Below, piece by piece: positions 1 through 7,430 of a stretch of 64,000 nt of DNA (its first letter is position 1; each line of letters opens with the position of its first letter). A program made the position numbers and the translations under genes. The stretch is from Levilinea sp. (lineage in GTDB: Bacteria > Chloroflexota > Anaerolineae > Anaerolineales > Anaerolineaceae): assembly GCA_029975215.1 (NCBI GenBank), contig JARKPO010000046.1:1-64000 (forward strand), read 5' to 3'. The notes under the pieces were generated by a model, which saw only the letters and a list, made by a program, of their open reading frames with translations, was not told where the DNA came from and did no database searches.

Positions 1-154
1 AGGGTACAAGAATTGGCCAGGAATGGCCAGCGGATTGATGGCTGCGGGGGTCAGGATCCATTAGGTTCCTTTGCCGAATATTCCCCAAAACCGTCTGCTG
101 TTTGCATGCTAAATCACCAACCGACTTTGGGACAGACACAATCCGCTGCTTGGT

Positions 155-183
155 TTGACATCCCTTGTAATCTATGATAAGAT
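155..183 (+). promoter_or_regulatory. Sigma-70 promoter of metK
   Basis: TTGACA at 155-160 and TAAGAT at 178-183 are separated by 17 bp. The predicted start, near 190, lies just before the SAM riboswitch. The -35 is perfect and the -10 matches 4 of 6. Nothing else recognisable is seen in bases 1-150. Confidence 0.65.
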
Positions 184-212
184 CGCGCTGAAGTTCAAAT
201 GCCCCATATGGC

Positions 213-313
213 ACTCTTATCCAGAGAGGCGGAGGGACCGGCCCTATGAAGCCTCGGCAACCTGGCATTCGCCAAGGTGCCAATTCCGACAGGAACAATC
301 TGGAAGATAGGAG
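213..313 (+). promoter_or_regulatory. SAM-I (S-box) riboswitch
   Basis: The sequence carries the hallmark S-box blocks: an AGAGAGGCGGAGGGA-like 5' part (222-237), the GCCCTATGAAGCC and CGGCAACC blocks (241-263), the GGTGCCAATTCC block (276-288) and a closing GATAGGAG (306-313) that pairs with the opening CTCTTAT to form P1. It binds S-adenosylmethionine in this family and lies directly upstream of metK, the gene that makes SAM, so feedback control is expected. A terminator hairpin follows at once, consistent with transcriptional attenuation. Confidence 0.93.
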
Positions 314-323
314 GGCGGCCAGT

Positions 324-367
324 TGTGTATCGCCCCCTCACGGAAACCGGCGGGGCGACACATTTTT
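324..367 (+). terminator. Riboswitch expression-platform terminator
   Basis: TCGCCCC (around 330-336) pairs with GGGGCGA (352-358), extended by GTGT/ACAC with a bulge, and a run of six T follows at 363-368. Formation of this hairpin when SAM is bound would stop transcription before metK. The AAGGAG ribosome binding site lies just downstream at 371-376. Confidence 0.8.
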
Positions 368-384
368 TAAAAGGAGACATTTGA

Positions 385-1596
385 ATGAACAATACCTTTA
401 TGAACTCTCCCAAGTACCTGTTCACCTCTGAATCGGTCACCGAAGGGCACCCGGACAAGCTCTGCGACCAGGTTTCAGATGCGGTGCTGGACGCCTGCCT
501 GGCGCAGGACCCCTATTCGCGCGTGGCCTGTGAAACCGCCACCAAGACCGGTTTTGTGATGGTTTTGGGTGAGATCACCACCCGCGGCTTTGTGGATTTT
601 GACCGCCTGGTGCGCGATGTGGTGCGCGAGATCGGTTACGACAACTCCATCAAGGGTTTCGATGCCAACACCTGCGCCGTGCAGGTGGCCATCGCCAACC
701 AGTCTGGCGATATCGCCATGGGCGTGGATAAGGCCCTGGAGGCCAAAGCCGGGCAGATGACCGAAGCTGAGATCGAAGCGGTCGGCGCGGGGGATCAGGG
801 CATGATGTTTGGCTATGCCTGCAACGAAACCCCCACCCTGATGCCCATGCCCATTTATCTGGCCCACAACCTCACCCGCCGCTTGAGCGAAGTGCGTAAG
901 AACGGCACCCTGCCGTGGCTGCGCCCGGACGGCAAATCGCAGGTGACGGTGGAATATCAGTACGGCAAGCCCGTGCGCGTGGATACGGTGCTGATCAGCA
1001 CCCAGCACGCTCCGGAAGTCAGCCAGGAAGAGATCCGCGCGGGCGTGATTGCGCATGTGATCAACCCCGTGATCCCCGCCGAGATGGTGGACGGGGACAT
1101 GAAAATTTTTGTTAACCCCACCGGCCGCTTTGTGATTGGCGGCCCGATGGGCGATGCGGGCGTGACCGGCCGCAAGATCATCGTGGACACCTACGGCGGC
1201 ATGGGCCGCCACGGCGGCGGGGCTTTCTCGGGCAAGGACCCGACGAAGGTGGACCGCTCCGGCGCGTATGCGGCGCGGTGGGCGGCCAAGAACATCGTGG
1301 CGGCGGGCCTGGCGGAGCGCTGCGAGATCCAGGTGGCTTATGCCATCGGCGTGGCGCGCCCCTTGAGCATCAACGTGGAAACCTTCGGCACGGGCCTGAT
1401 CCCCGATGAGAAGATCGCCGAGCTGGTCGGTCAGCACTTTGACCTGCGTCCCGGCGCCATCATTCACGACCTGGATCTGCGCAAGCCCATCTACCGCCAG
1501 ACGGCGGCCTATGGCCACTTTGGGCGCGATGACCTGGATTTGAGCTGGGAACGCACCAACAAGGCGGCGGCGCTGCGCGCGGCGGCCGGTCTGTAA
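385..1596 (+). CDS. metK: S-adenosylmethionine synthetase
   Basis: Makes S-adenosylmethionine from methionine and ATP in the cytoplasm. The 403-residue product has the family's usual length. It shows the N-terminal GHPDK motif (21-25, methionine/ATP site), GAGDQG (134-139) and the P-loop-like GGGAFSGKD (277-285). The ATG at 385 has an AAGGAG site 8 nt upstream. The gene is alone in its transcript and sits behind a SAM-I riboswitch with terminator, so its expression should fall when SAM is abundant. A hairpin (1621-1649) separates it from the convergent nth gene. Nothing odd is seen. Confidence 0.98.
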   Translation: MNNTFMNSPKYLFTSESVTEGHPDKLCDQVSDAVLDACLAQDPYSRVACETATKTGFVMVLGEITTRGFVDFDRLVRDVVREIGYDNSIKGFDANTCAVQVAIANQSGDIAMGVDKALEAKAGQMTEAEIEAVGAGDQGMMFGYACNETPTLMPMPIYLAHNLTRRLSEVRKNGTLPWLRPDGKSQVTVEYQYGKPVRVDTVLISTQHAPEVSQEEIRAGVIAHVINPVIPAEMVDGDMKIFVNPTGRFVIGGPMGDAGVTGRKIIVDTYGGMGRHGGGAFSGKDPTKVDRSGAYAARWAAKNIVAAGLAERCEIQVAYAIGVARPLSINVETFGTGLIPDEKIAELVGQHFDLRPGAIIHDLDLRKPIYRQTAAYGHFGRDDLDLSWERTNKAAALRAAAGL

Positions 1597-1620
1597 TCCA
1601 CAGGCAGCACAATAAACAAA

Positions 1621-1649
1621 ACGGAGCGGCCAATAACTGGCCGCTCCGT
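1621..1649. terminator. Hairpin between convergent metK and nth
   Basis: A perfect 12-bp stem (1621-1632 with 1638-1649) with a 5-nt loop lies between two convergent genes. It has A-rich sequence on the left and only a weak T-run on the right, so it may serve both strands. Confidence 0.6.
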
Positions 1650-1674
1650 ATGATTTAAGGGCTGTGCATCGGGG

Positions 1675-2346
1675 CTAAGCGGTCTGCCGCTGCTGGTAAT
1701 CGTCGCACAGGTCGGTCAGCGGGCAGTGGGGACAGTCCGGCTTGCGCGCATGGCAAATTTCTCGCCCCAGGCGGATGAGATTGAGGTGGGCGGGGCCGTA
1801 GGTTTCGGGACGAAACAGCCCGGCCAGGTGGGGGTGGCTTTGCTCGGCGTTCATGGCGGGCGGGCGCAGGCCCAACCGGCCGCTGACGCGGTGCACGTGC
1901 GTGTCCACCGGAAAGGCGGGCATGCCCAGCGAAAAGACCAGCACGATGGCGGCGGTTTTGGGGCCGACGCCCTTAAAGCGCGTCAGCCAGGCGTGAGCTT
2001 CCTCGGGCGGCCAGTCTTTTAAGAAAGCCAGGTCCAGCTCTCCGCGCTCCGCGGTGATCTGGCGCAGCACGGCCTGAATGCGCGGGCCTTTCTGGTTGGC
2101 CAGACCGGCGATGCGCACGGCTTCAATCACCGCTGCGGGGTCGGCGTCGCGCACGGCCTCCCAGGTGGGAAAGCGCGCGCGCAGATTGTGGAAGGCCTGG
2201 TCGCGGTTGCGGTCGTTGGTGTTCTGCGACAGAATGGTGGAGACCAGTTCATCCAGCGGGGGCTGGGGTTCGCTCCAGGCGGGCAGGCCCAGGTGATCCA
2301 ACAGGCGTTGGTAGATGGTTTCGGCTTTGGCGTGCAGGTCGCTCAT
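1675..2346 (-). CDS. nth: Endonuclease III (DNA glycosylase/AP lyase)
   Basis: Base-excision repair enzyme that removes oxidised pyrimidines and cleaves abasic sites. The 223-residue protein has the helix-hairpin-helix FKGVGPK with catalytic Lys130, the catalytic Asp148 in VDTHVHR, and the C-terminal iron-sulfur cluster pattern C198-x6-C205-x2-C208-x5-C214. All key residues are therefore present. It starts 12 nt after the asparaginase stop and has no clear Shine-Dalgarno sequence, so translation may be coupled to the upstream gene. It is the last gene of a four-gene reverse-strand run that is otherwise metabolic. Confidence 0.93.
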   Translation of the reverse strand: MSDLHAKAETIYQRLLDHLGLPAWSEPQPPLDELVSTILSQNTNDRNRDQAFHNLRARFPTWEAVRDADPAAVIEAVRIAGLANQKGPRIQAVLRQITAERGELDLAFLKDWPPEEAHAWLTRFKGVGPKTAAIVLVFSLGMPAFPVDTHVHRVSGRLGLRPPAMNAEQSHPHLAGLFRPETYGPAHLNLIRLGREICHARKPDCPHCPLTDLCDDYQQRQTA

Positions 2347-2358
2347 GCGCTGAAAGGT

Positions 2359-3405
2359 TTAGTGCCAGGTCAGTTCGAAGCAGGTGCGGATTTCGCCCAC
2401 GGCCAGTTTGCGCCAGTTGCGCACCACGGGGTGGTCAAATTCGGCCAGGGCCTGCATCTGATCGTCGTTGAGCAAGCCCAACATGCGCACCAGGGCTGTG
2501 GCCAGGGCGGGGCGGGCGCGGCCGCCCTGATCGCCGTCGGCGATCTTGAACATGATGCCCACACCGGGGCTGTCGGGCGAGAGCACCCCCGGCAGCAGGC
2601 CGATGCCCTGATAGCCCTCGGCTCCGGCTTTCGAGATCATCCGTCCGCCGCCCTGTTCCATGAACAGGGTATCAAAGCGCTCCGGCCCGGCCACCATGAA
2701 GGGGAAGCTGCTCATGGCACGGGTGAGGCGGCGGCAGGCGGCGGCGCGTTTTTCTTCCAGTTCGAACGGGTCGCACAGGCGGGCATAGCCGTAAGCGGCC
2801 TTGCGCAGCGGCACGGCAAACACAGGGGCTGAGCAGCCGTCAATGCCCAGTTCTACGTCCTTCACCGGCATATCGCACATCTCGGCGAAGGCCTGCAAAT
2901 CCAGAGTCTGCACAGGGTGATTGAAGTTCAGGTAATCTTCAAGGGGTACGCCGCGCAGTTGGGCCTGGGCCAGCATGCCGGTGTGTTTACCGGAGCAGTT
3001 GTGGCGGTAGGGGGTGGGGGTTTCGCCGCGGGCGATCATCTCGTACTTGAGCTTATCGTACAGGGGGTAATGCACCCCGCACATCAGATGATCCTCGGTG
3101 ACCCCGATCTTGCTTTGCATGGATTTGACCACGCGCACGTGCTCATCCGTCCCCGAATGGGAGGCGCACATCAGCGCCACTTCTTCATCGGTGAAACCGT
3201 AACGATCCGCGCCGCCCAGCTCCATGAAAGGCAGGGCTTGAAACGGCTTGGCGGTGGACCGCAGGAAGGTGACAACATCCGGGTCGCCGTAACTGGCCAG
3301 CAGCTTGCCGTGGGAATCGACGACGGCGATGGCACCGTAATGGACGGATTCAACGATTGAACCGCGGGTGACTTCGAGCACAGGTTGATAGGGTTGGTGG
3401 GTCAT
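2359..3405 (-). CDS. Asparaginase, R. etli type (Asparaginase_II family)
   Basis: Hydrolyses L-asparagine to aspartate and ammonia. The 348-residue protein belongs to the serine-type family of the inducible Rhizobium etli enzyme, not to the EcAI/EcAII type. Visible signature residues are the Ser50-x-x-Lys53 pair in RSTAK, CASHSGTDEH (80-89), HNCSGKHTG with Cys137 and Lys140, and Cys191 in GIDGCSAPVF. In the R. etli family these correspond to the catalytic Ser-Lys pair and to a zinc site (Cys, Lys, Cys). Lys259 in ISKAGAEG is the likely second catalytic lysine. The gene lies 79 nt after the aldolase gene and 12 nt before nth. There is no signal peptide, so it is cytoplasmic. The exact substrate is inferred from the family. 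Confidence 0.88.
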   Translation of the reverse strand: MTHQPYQPVLEVTRGSIVESVHYGAIAVVDSHGKLLASYGDPDVVTFLRSTAKPFQALPFMELGGADRYGFTDEEVALMCASHSGTDEHVRVVKSMQSKIGVTEDHLMCGVHYPLYDKLKYEMIARGETPTPYRHNCSGKHTGMLAQAQLRGVPLEDYLNFNHPVQTLDLQAFAEMCDMPVKDVELGIDGCSAPVFAVPLRKAAYGYARLCDPFELEEKRAAACRRLTRAMSSFPFMVAGPERFDTLFMEQGGGRMISKAGAEGYQGIGLLPGVLSPDSPGVGIMFKIADGDQGGRARPALATALVRMLGLLNDDQMQALAEFDHPVVRNWRKLAVGEIRTCFELTWH

Positions 3406-3484
3406 GGATAGGGGAGTCCTTTCGTTTGGATTATATCACCGCCTGAAAGCCCCCCACCGCAGGGCGCGGCGAGGGGCGAGGACT

Positions 3485-4381
3485 TTAGGGGATAGGGTCG
3501 GCCAGGCCCAGCGCGGCCAGCAGGGCATCTACAGCGGCCTGCCCGGAGGCATCCAACGGCAGCAGGGGCCGCCGCGGCCAGCCGCCGCGGTAGCCGCAGC
3601 GCTGCATGGCGTATTTCAGGCCGGGGACGCCGTAGGTGCTGGTGACGGCGGCGTTGATTTGTGCCAGGCGCACCTGCAAGGCGGCCGCCTCGGCATTGCG
3701 CCCCTCGACGAAGGCCTGCCGCACCTCGCGCAGCGCCGCGGCGGCAAAGTTGGCCAGGGCGGCGATGCAGCCCGACCCGCCGATGCTGAGGAAGGGCAGC
3801 AGGGCGCTGCCCGTTCCGGCGAAAATCTGAAAGGAGGGGCACAGGGCTTTCAGCGAAGCCATCTGCACGATATTGCTGGAGCTGTCTTTGATGCCCACGA
3901 TCTGCTCGTGGCGGGCCAGTTCCACCAGGGTGGGGTTATCAAAGGAAACGCCGGTGAATTGGGGCACGTTATAGACCAGCAAGGGGATGGGTGAGGCGTC
4001 GGCCACGGCCCGGTAGTGGGCGGTGAGCACGGCGCGGTTCATGGCGGGTTTGTAAAAATAGGGCGGCAGCAGCAGGGCCGCATCCGCCCCCAGCTCCGCC
4101 GCGGCCTGGGTCAGGCGGATGGTTTCGGCGGTGGTCTCCATGCCCGTTCCGGCGATAAGGCGTTTGCCCGCGGCGCGCGCGGCCTGGGCACAAACGCGCA
4201 TCACCGCCAGACGCTCTTCCAGGCTCATGTAGGCGGCTTCGCTGTTGGAGCCGGGGACAACCAGGCCGTCAATGGGTTCGCTCAGCCAGCGATGCAGGTT
4301 AAACTGCAGGCTGTCGAAGTCAATCGTCTCCTCCTGGGTGAAGGGGACGGCGATGGGGGGGTAGATGCCGGACAGGTTCAT
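3485..4381 (-). CDS. DHDPS-family aldolase, likely 4-hydroxy-2-oxoglutarate aldolase-like
   Basis: Class I pyruvate-dependent aldolase of the DapA/NanA superfamily, 298 residues. The Schiff-base Lys165 (GIKDSS) and Tyr137 (YNVP) are present. The substrate loop reads GSNSE (44-48), which resembles the GSNGE loop of 4-hydroxy-2-oxoglutarate aldolase (HOGA1) more than the GTTGE of dihydrodipicolinate synthase. HOGA releases pyruvate and glyoxylate, and the gene just upstream encodes an AGXT-type aminotransferase that would consume glyoxylate, which supports the HOGA-like reading. The start has no Shine-Dalgarno; the upstream bases are pyrimidine-rich (CCTCCTCC), so coupling to the aminotransferase 18 nt away is likely. 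Another 2-oxoacid aldolase activity remains possible. Confidence 0.8.
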   Translation of the reverse strand: MNLSGIYPPIAVPFTQEETIDFDSLQFNLHRWLSEPIDGLVVPGSNSEAAYMSLEERLAVMRVCAQAARAAGKRLIAGTGMETTAETIRLTQAAAELGADAALLLPPYFYKPAMNRAVLTAHYRAVADASPIPLLVYNVPQFTGVSFDNPTLVELARHEQIVGIKDSSSNIVQMASLKALCPSFQIFAGTGSALLPFLSIGGSGCIAALANFAAAALREVRQAFVEGRNAEAAALQVRLAQINAAVTSTYGVPGLKYAMQRCGYRGGWPRRPLLPLDASGQAAVDALLAALGLADPIP

Positions 4382-4399
4382 GAGAGGAGGAGGCCCGCT

Positions 4400-5533
4400 T
4401 TACCAGGCCTGCTGGGCGGCAGCCACGCCCACCCCGCGCGGCAGGTCGTAGGCGGCTTCGATGGCAGCCAGGGTGGTGAGCAGATCGCCGATGCGGGCGG
4501 TGCCCATGTGACCCACGCGGAAGTAGCGGGTCTTCAGGTCGGGGTACAGGCCGCCTGCCAGGGTGACGCCGGCCTCGGTGACGGCTTTCAGGGCAGAGGC
4601 ATCTTTGCCCTGCGGGTAATAGAGGGTGGTGAGGGTGACAGCCTGGTAGGCTTCGGCGGGGATCTGCTGCAGCCCCAGGGCAGCAGTCCCGGCTTTAAAG
4701 GCGCGCGACAGGCGCGCGTGGCGCTGCCAGCGGGCTTCCATGCCCTCAGCCAGGATTTGGCGCAGGCTGGTTCCCAGGGCAAAGATGTTGTTCACCGCGG
4801 GGGTGGCAAAGTAGGCGGCCTTGCGCTCCAAATAGGCTTCCATCACCGGCAGCCACAGGCCCCAGTCGGCGTAGTAACTGCCCACGGGGGCGCGCCGCGC
4901 ACGGAAGGCCTGCAGGGCAGCCGGGCGGGCCATCACCAGAGCCAGCCCCGCGGGCACAGCCAGGGCCTTTTGCGAGCCGGTCAGCACCACATCCACGCCC
5001 CAGGCCTGCATGCGCAGTTCCTGCCCGCCCACCGAGCAAACCCCATCCGCCAGCACCAGCGCGCCGTGGCGGTGAGCGGCGGCGGCGTACTCGGTCAAAG
5101 GGGCCAGCACGCCGGTGGAGGTATCCACATGGGTGACGGCCAGCAGCCTGGCGCCTTTGCGCAGGGCGGCTTCCACCGCCTCCACGCTGGGGGCGCTGCC
5201 CGCTGGGGCGGGCACCATGTCTACCACCGCCCCGTGGCGCTCCAGCAGATCGCGCATGCGCCAGGAGAAGTAGCCGGTTTCAGTCAATACGGCGCGGTCG
5301 CCGGGTTCCACCAGGTTGGCCACCGCCAGCTCCATGGCACAGGTTCCGCTGCCGGGGATGACGAAAGGCATGCCGTCCGGCGCGGCAAAGACGGTGCGCA
5401 GGTCCTCCAGAGCCTGACCGAAGACTTCGATGAATTCCGCGCTCACATGGCTGTGGGCGGGGGTGGCCATGGCCGCCAGGACATCACTTTCAAATTCCAC
5501 CGGACCGGGGATCATGAGCAAAGGCCGTTTCAT
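4400..5533 (-). CDS. Alanine/serine-glyoxylate aminotransferase-type class V aminotransferase
   Basis: PLP-dependent fold-type I enzyme of 377 residues. It has IPGPVEF at the N-terminus, GSGT (61-64, phosphate loop), HVDTSTGVL (135-143), Asp163 and the PLP lysine Lys189 in TGSQKAL. These are typical of alanine-glyoxylate, serine-glyoxylate and 2-aminoethylphosphonate-pyruvate-like aminotransferases. The pairing with a HOGA-like aldolase points to glyoxylate-to-glycine conversion. A strong GGAGG site precedes the ATG at 5533. A possible -10 (TAAAAT) lies upstream near 5581-5586 on the reverse strand, so this is probably the first gene of the operon. The amino donor cannot be told from sequence. 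Confidence 0.85.
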   Translation of the reverse strand: MKRPLLMIPGPVEFESDVLAAMATPAHSHVSAEFIEVFGQALEDLRTVFAAPDGMPFVIPGSGTCAMELAVANLVEPGDRAVLTETGYFSWRMRDLLERHGAVVDMVPAPAGSAPSVEAVEAALRKGARLLAVTHVDTSTGVLAPLTEYAAAAHRHGALVLADGVCSVGGQELRMQAWGVDVVLTGSQKALAVPAGLALVMARPAALQAFRARRAPVGSYYADWGLWLPVMEAYLERKAAYFATPAVNNIFALGTSLRQILAEGMEARWQRHARLSRAFKAGTAALGLQQIPAEAYQAVTLTTLYYPQGKDASALKAVTEAGVTLAGGLYPDLKTRYFRVGHMGTARIGDLLTTLAAIEAAYDLPRGVGVAAAQQAW

Positions 5534-5647
5534 ACTGTCCTCCAGGATGGATTGGATTGGGCCGCTTGCAGGCCTGCTTTATTTTAATTCCAATTGCACC
5601 CAGCGCCCAAAGGAAAACCCCATCGGTTTTGATAGGGTCAGATCGGT

Positions 5648-5676
5648 TTGCCGGCAGCGGGGTTTGGGGCTATACT
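5648..5676 (+). promoter_or_regulatory. Promoter of zinc-ribbon gene
   Basis: TTGCCG (5648-5653), a 17-bp spacer and TATACT (5671-5676) lie about 65 bp before the ATG at 5742. The -35 matches 4 of 6 and the -10 matches 5 of 6. Confidence 0.55.
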
Positions 5677-5741
5677 TAACCTGTTCTGGGCTGCGGCCTG
5701 GGGCGCTCAACGGCCATCATCAGATTTCAGGAGTCTTTGCG

Positions 5742-6389
5742 ATGAGTGATTCGATCCAATTCAGCCGAAATTACAGCGATAAGAGCACCGAACAAGGCTT
5801 CCAGTTTGAATTTTTCTGCGACCGGTGCAGCAACGGCTTTCGCACCAGTTTTCGCCCGTTTGCCATCGGCAAGATCAGCAACGTGTTGGGCACGGCCAGC
5901 AGCCTGTTTGGAGGTGTGTTCAGCACGGCAGCCAATGCCAGCGAATCGGTGCGCTCGGCCAACTGGGAACGCGCGCACGATGAGGCTTTTGTGGAGGCGG
6001 CCAAAGAGCTGCGTCCGCAGTTCATGCAGTGCCCGCGTTGTTCGGCCTGGGTGTGCCGGGAGAAATGTTGGAATACCAAGAAGGGACTGTGCAAGGGCTG
6101 TGCGCCGGATTTAGGCGTGGAGATGTCGGCGGCGCAGTCTTCGCGTTCGGTGGAAGAGGTGTGGGCGCATGCAGCTATGGCTGAAGAGGATAAGAAGCTG
6201 GGCGAAGAGAACTGGCGGGAAACCATCCGCGCCAGCTGCCCGCAGTGCGGCGCGCCCCAGGCGACCAATGCCAAATTCTGCCCGGAATGCGGGGCGAAGC
6301 TGAAATCATCGGAATTCTGCACGGGCTGCGGGGCCAAGCTGGTGCCGGGGGCCAAGTTCTGCGCGGATTGCGGGCAAAAGGTGGGGTAA
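5742..6389 (+). CDS. Multi-zinc-ribbon protein
   Basis: Predicted 215-residue soluble protein whose function I do not recognise. It begins with a Cys26-x2-Cys29 knuckle, has a short Ala/Gly/Ser-rich stretch (about 45-70), a central cluster of Cys pairs (CPRC, CREKC, CKGC) and two C-terminal zinc ribbons of the CPQCG...CPECG and CTGCG...CADCG type, as in DZANK-like proteins. These ribbons normally bind zinc and mediate protein or nucleic-acid contacts. The ATG at 5742 is chosen for its CAGGAG site 8 nt upstream and its own promoter; an open frame extends further upstream but would run through that promoter. The gene appears to be monocistronic. Confidence 0.8.
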   Translation: MSDSIQFSRNYSDKSTEQGFQFEFFCDRCSNGFRTSFRPFAIGKISNVLGTASSLFGGVFSTAANASESVRSANWERAHDEAFVEAAKELRPQFMQCPRCSAWVCREKCWNTKKGLCKGCAPDLGVEMSAAQSSRSVEEVWAHAAMAEEDKKLGEENWRETIRASCPQCGAPQATNAKFCPECGAKLKSSEFCTGCGAKLVPGAKFCADCGQKVG

Positions 6390-6399
6390 GCGCAGGCGC

Positions 6400-6520
6400 A
6401 TTTTTAGGCACGGTGAAATTCGGGCACGCCGAAATTCGGGCACGCCTACCCCGATGCCCATCGGATCTGGGTAGAAGACCGGCGTGCCCCTACCTGAATT
6501 GGATTCTGGGAAAGACCGGC
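6400..6520. repeat. Interspersed GGGCACGCC / GGCGTGCCC repeat
   Basis: Non-coding. GAAATTCGGGCACGCC occurs twice in tandem (about 6416-6449), followed by an inverted counterpart GGCGTGCCCCTACC (6481-6494) and a further AGACCGGCGTG copy. Related motifs recur at 17233-17380 and 62216-62262, so this looks like a small dispersed palindromic repeat family. Confidence 0.6.
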
Positions 6521-6522
6521 GT

Positions 6523-6556
6523 GGCATAAAAACAACGCGTCCCTATGGGGACGCGT
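6523..6556 (-). terminator. Rho-independent terminator of the MBL-fold gene
   Basis: A 9-bp stem ACGCGTCCC/GGGACGCGT (6535-6543 with 6548-6556) with a 4-nt loop is followed, read on the reverse strand, by TTGTTTTTA. The stop codon of the upstream gene lies inside the hairpin. Confidence 0.75.
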
Positions 6557-7403
6557 GTGTTTCGGAGGTGGGGCAGAATTTGGCGCGGTAATATTGGATC
6601 AGCCCGCCCGCCAGGCGCTGGCGGTACAGGTTGCGGTATTCGCCGGAACAGCGGAAGCCCGACAGGAATTCATCTAATAGACTGAGGGTCTGATCTGGCG
6701 CAGCATCTGCGCGGTGCAGCTCTTCCAGGGCGTTCTGCACGCGGTTAAGAAGTTCCATTTGACGGTGAACATCTTCCATCAGCACCACCCCACCCCGCCC
6801 GCTGATCAGCGTGGCGTTGGCGTATTGGGGCTGTTCCAGCATGCGCAGAGTCTCCATCCAGGCGGGCAGGTCGGCGTTGGCCAGGAAGGGCGGCTGGTTG
6901 GGCATGACGGCATCACCTAAGAAGACCACCTGTTGTTCGCGCAGTTCCACCCAAATGGAACCCGCGGTGGGGCCTGGGCGGTGCTGCAACAGGATGGGGC
7001 TACTGTCCCATTCAATTTGCAGGTGATGTGAAAAGGTGATTTCTGGCGGCGCCCAGCGCACGCTGCCCAGACCGTTGACCAATTCCCATTCGGCCCCGCC
7101 TTCGCCCGGCTGGGCCTTAAAGGTCAGGGGGCGTTCGGCGAAGATGCTGGCGGTTTTTTCATGGCCCACCACGGTGCAGTCCATAGCGCGCGCGCCCAGG
7201 GTGCGGTCCAGGTGAGAATCAAGATTAATCAACAGGCGTTCCACCCCGCCGCCCAGATTGAGCAGTGCCGAACGCCAGGAACGCGCATCCTCTGCGCGAA
7301 AGGGTGCGTCAATAAGAATCAGACCGTGCGGCCAATTGATTGCGCCCAGGGTGACGCCGGGGTAAGAGTTTTCTATGTACACATGAGACGCAATTTCTTG
7401 CAT
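6543..7403 (-). CDS. Metallo-beta-lactamase-fold protein with degenerate metal site
   Basis: The 286-residue protein has the overall MBL layout but lacks most metal ligands. The first motif, normally HxHxDH, reads D62-S-H64-L-D66-R67. The GHTPGS motif reads GPTAGS (144-149), with proline in place of the histidine. The final GHG reads GRG (202-204). Only His64, Asp66 and Asp164 (FLGDAV) remain. Enzymatic hydrolysis with a normal dinuclear site is therefore unlikely; a binding or sensing role, or a different chemistry, is possible. An AGGAGCAGG site precedes the ATG and a terminator overlaps the stop. It lies 27 nt downstream of the histidine kinase gene on the same strand and may share its transcript. 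Confidence 0.75.
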   Translation of the reverse strand: MQEIASHVYIENSYPGVTLGAINWPHGLILIDAPFRAEDARSWRSALLNLGGGVERLLINLDSHLDRTLGARAMDCTVVGHEKTASIFAERPLTFKAQPGEGGAEWELVNGLGSVRWAPPEITFSHHLQIEWDSSPILLQHRPGPTAGSIWVELREQQVVFLGDAVMPNQPPFLANADLPAWMETLRMLEQPQYANATLISGRGGVVLMEDVHRQMELLNRVQNALEELHRADAAPDQTLSLLDEFLSGFRCSGEYRNLYRQRLAGGLIQYYRAKFCPTSETHASP

Positions 7404-7430
7404 TCCTGCTCCTCAAAACAATAAGATCGT

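Noticed and set aside
195-458. Reverse-strand open frame over the SAM riboswitch
   Set aside because: Covers a clear structured RNA and the metK start; no motif or ribosome site.
475-1518. 347-codon open frame antisense to metK
   Set aside because: Overlaps a certain gene end to end and has no recognisable motif.
4016-5587. 523-codon forward open frame across the aldolase and aminotransferase genes
   Set aside because: Antisense to two well-supported enzymes; composition is that of a shadow frame.
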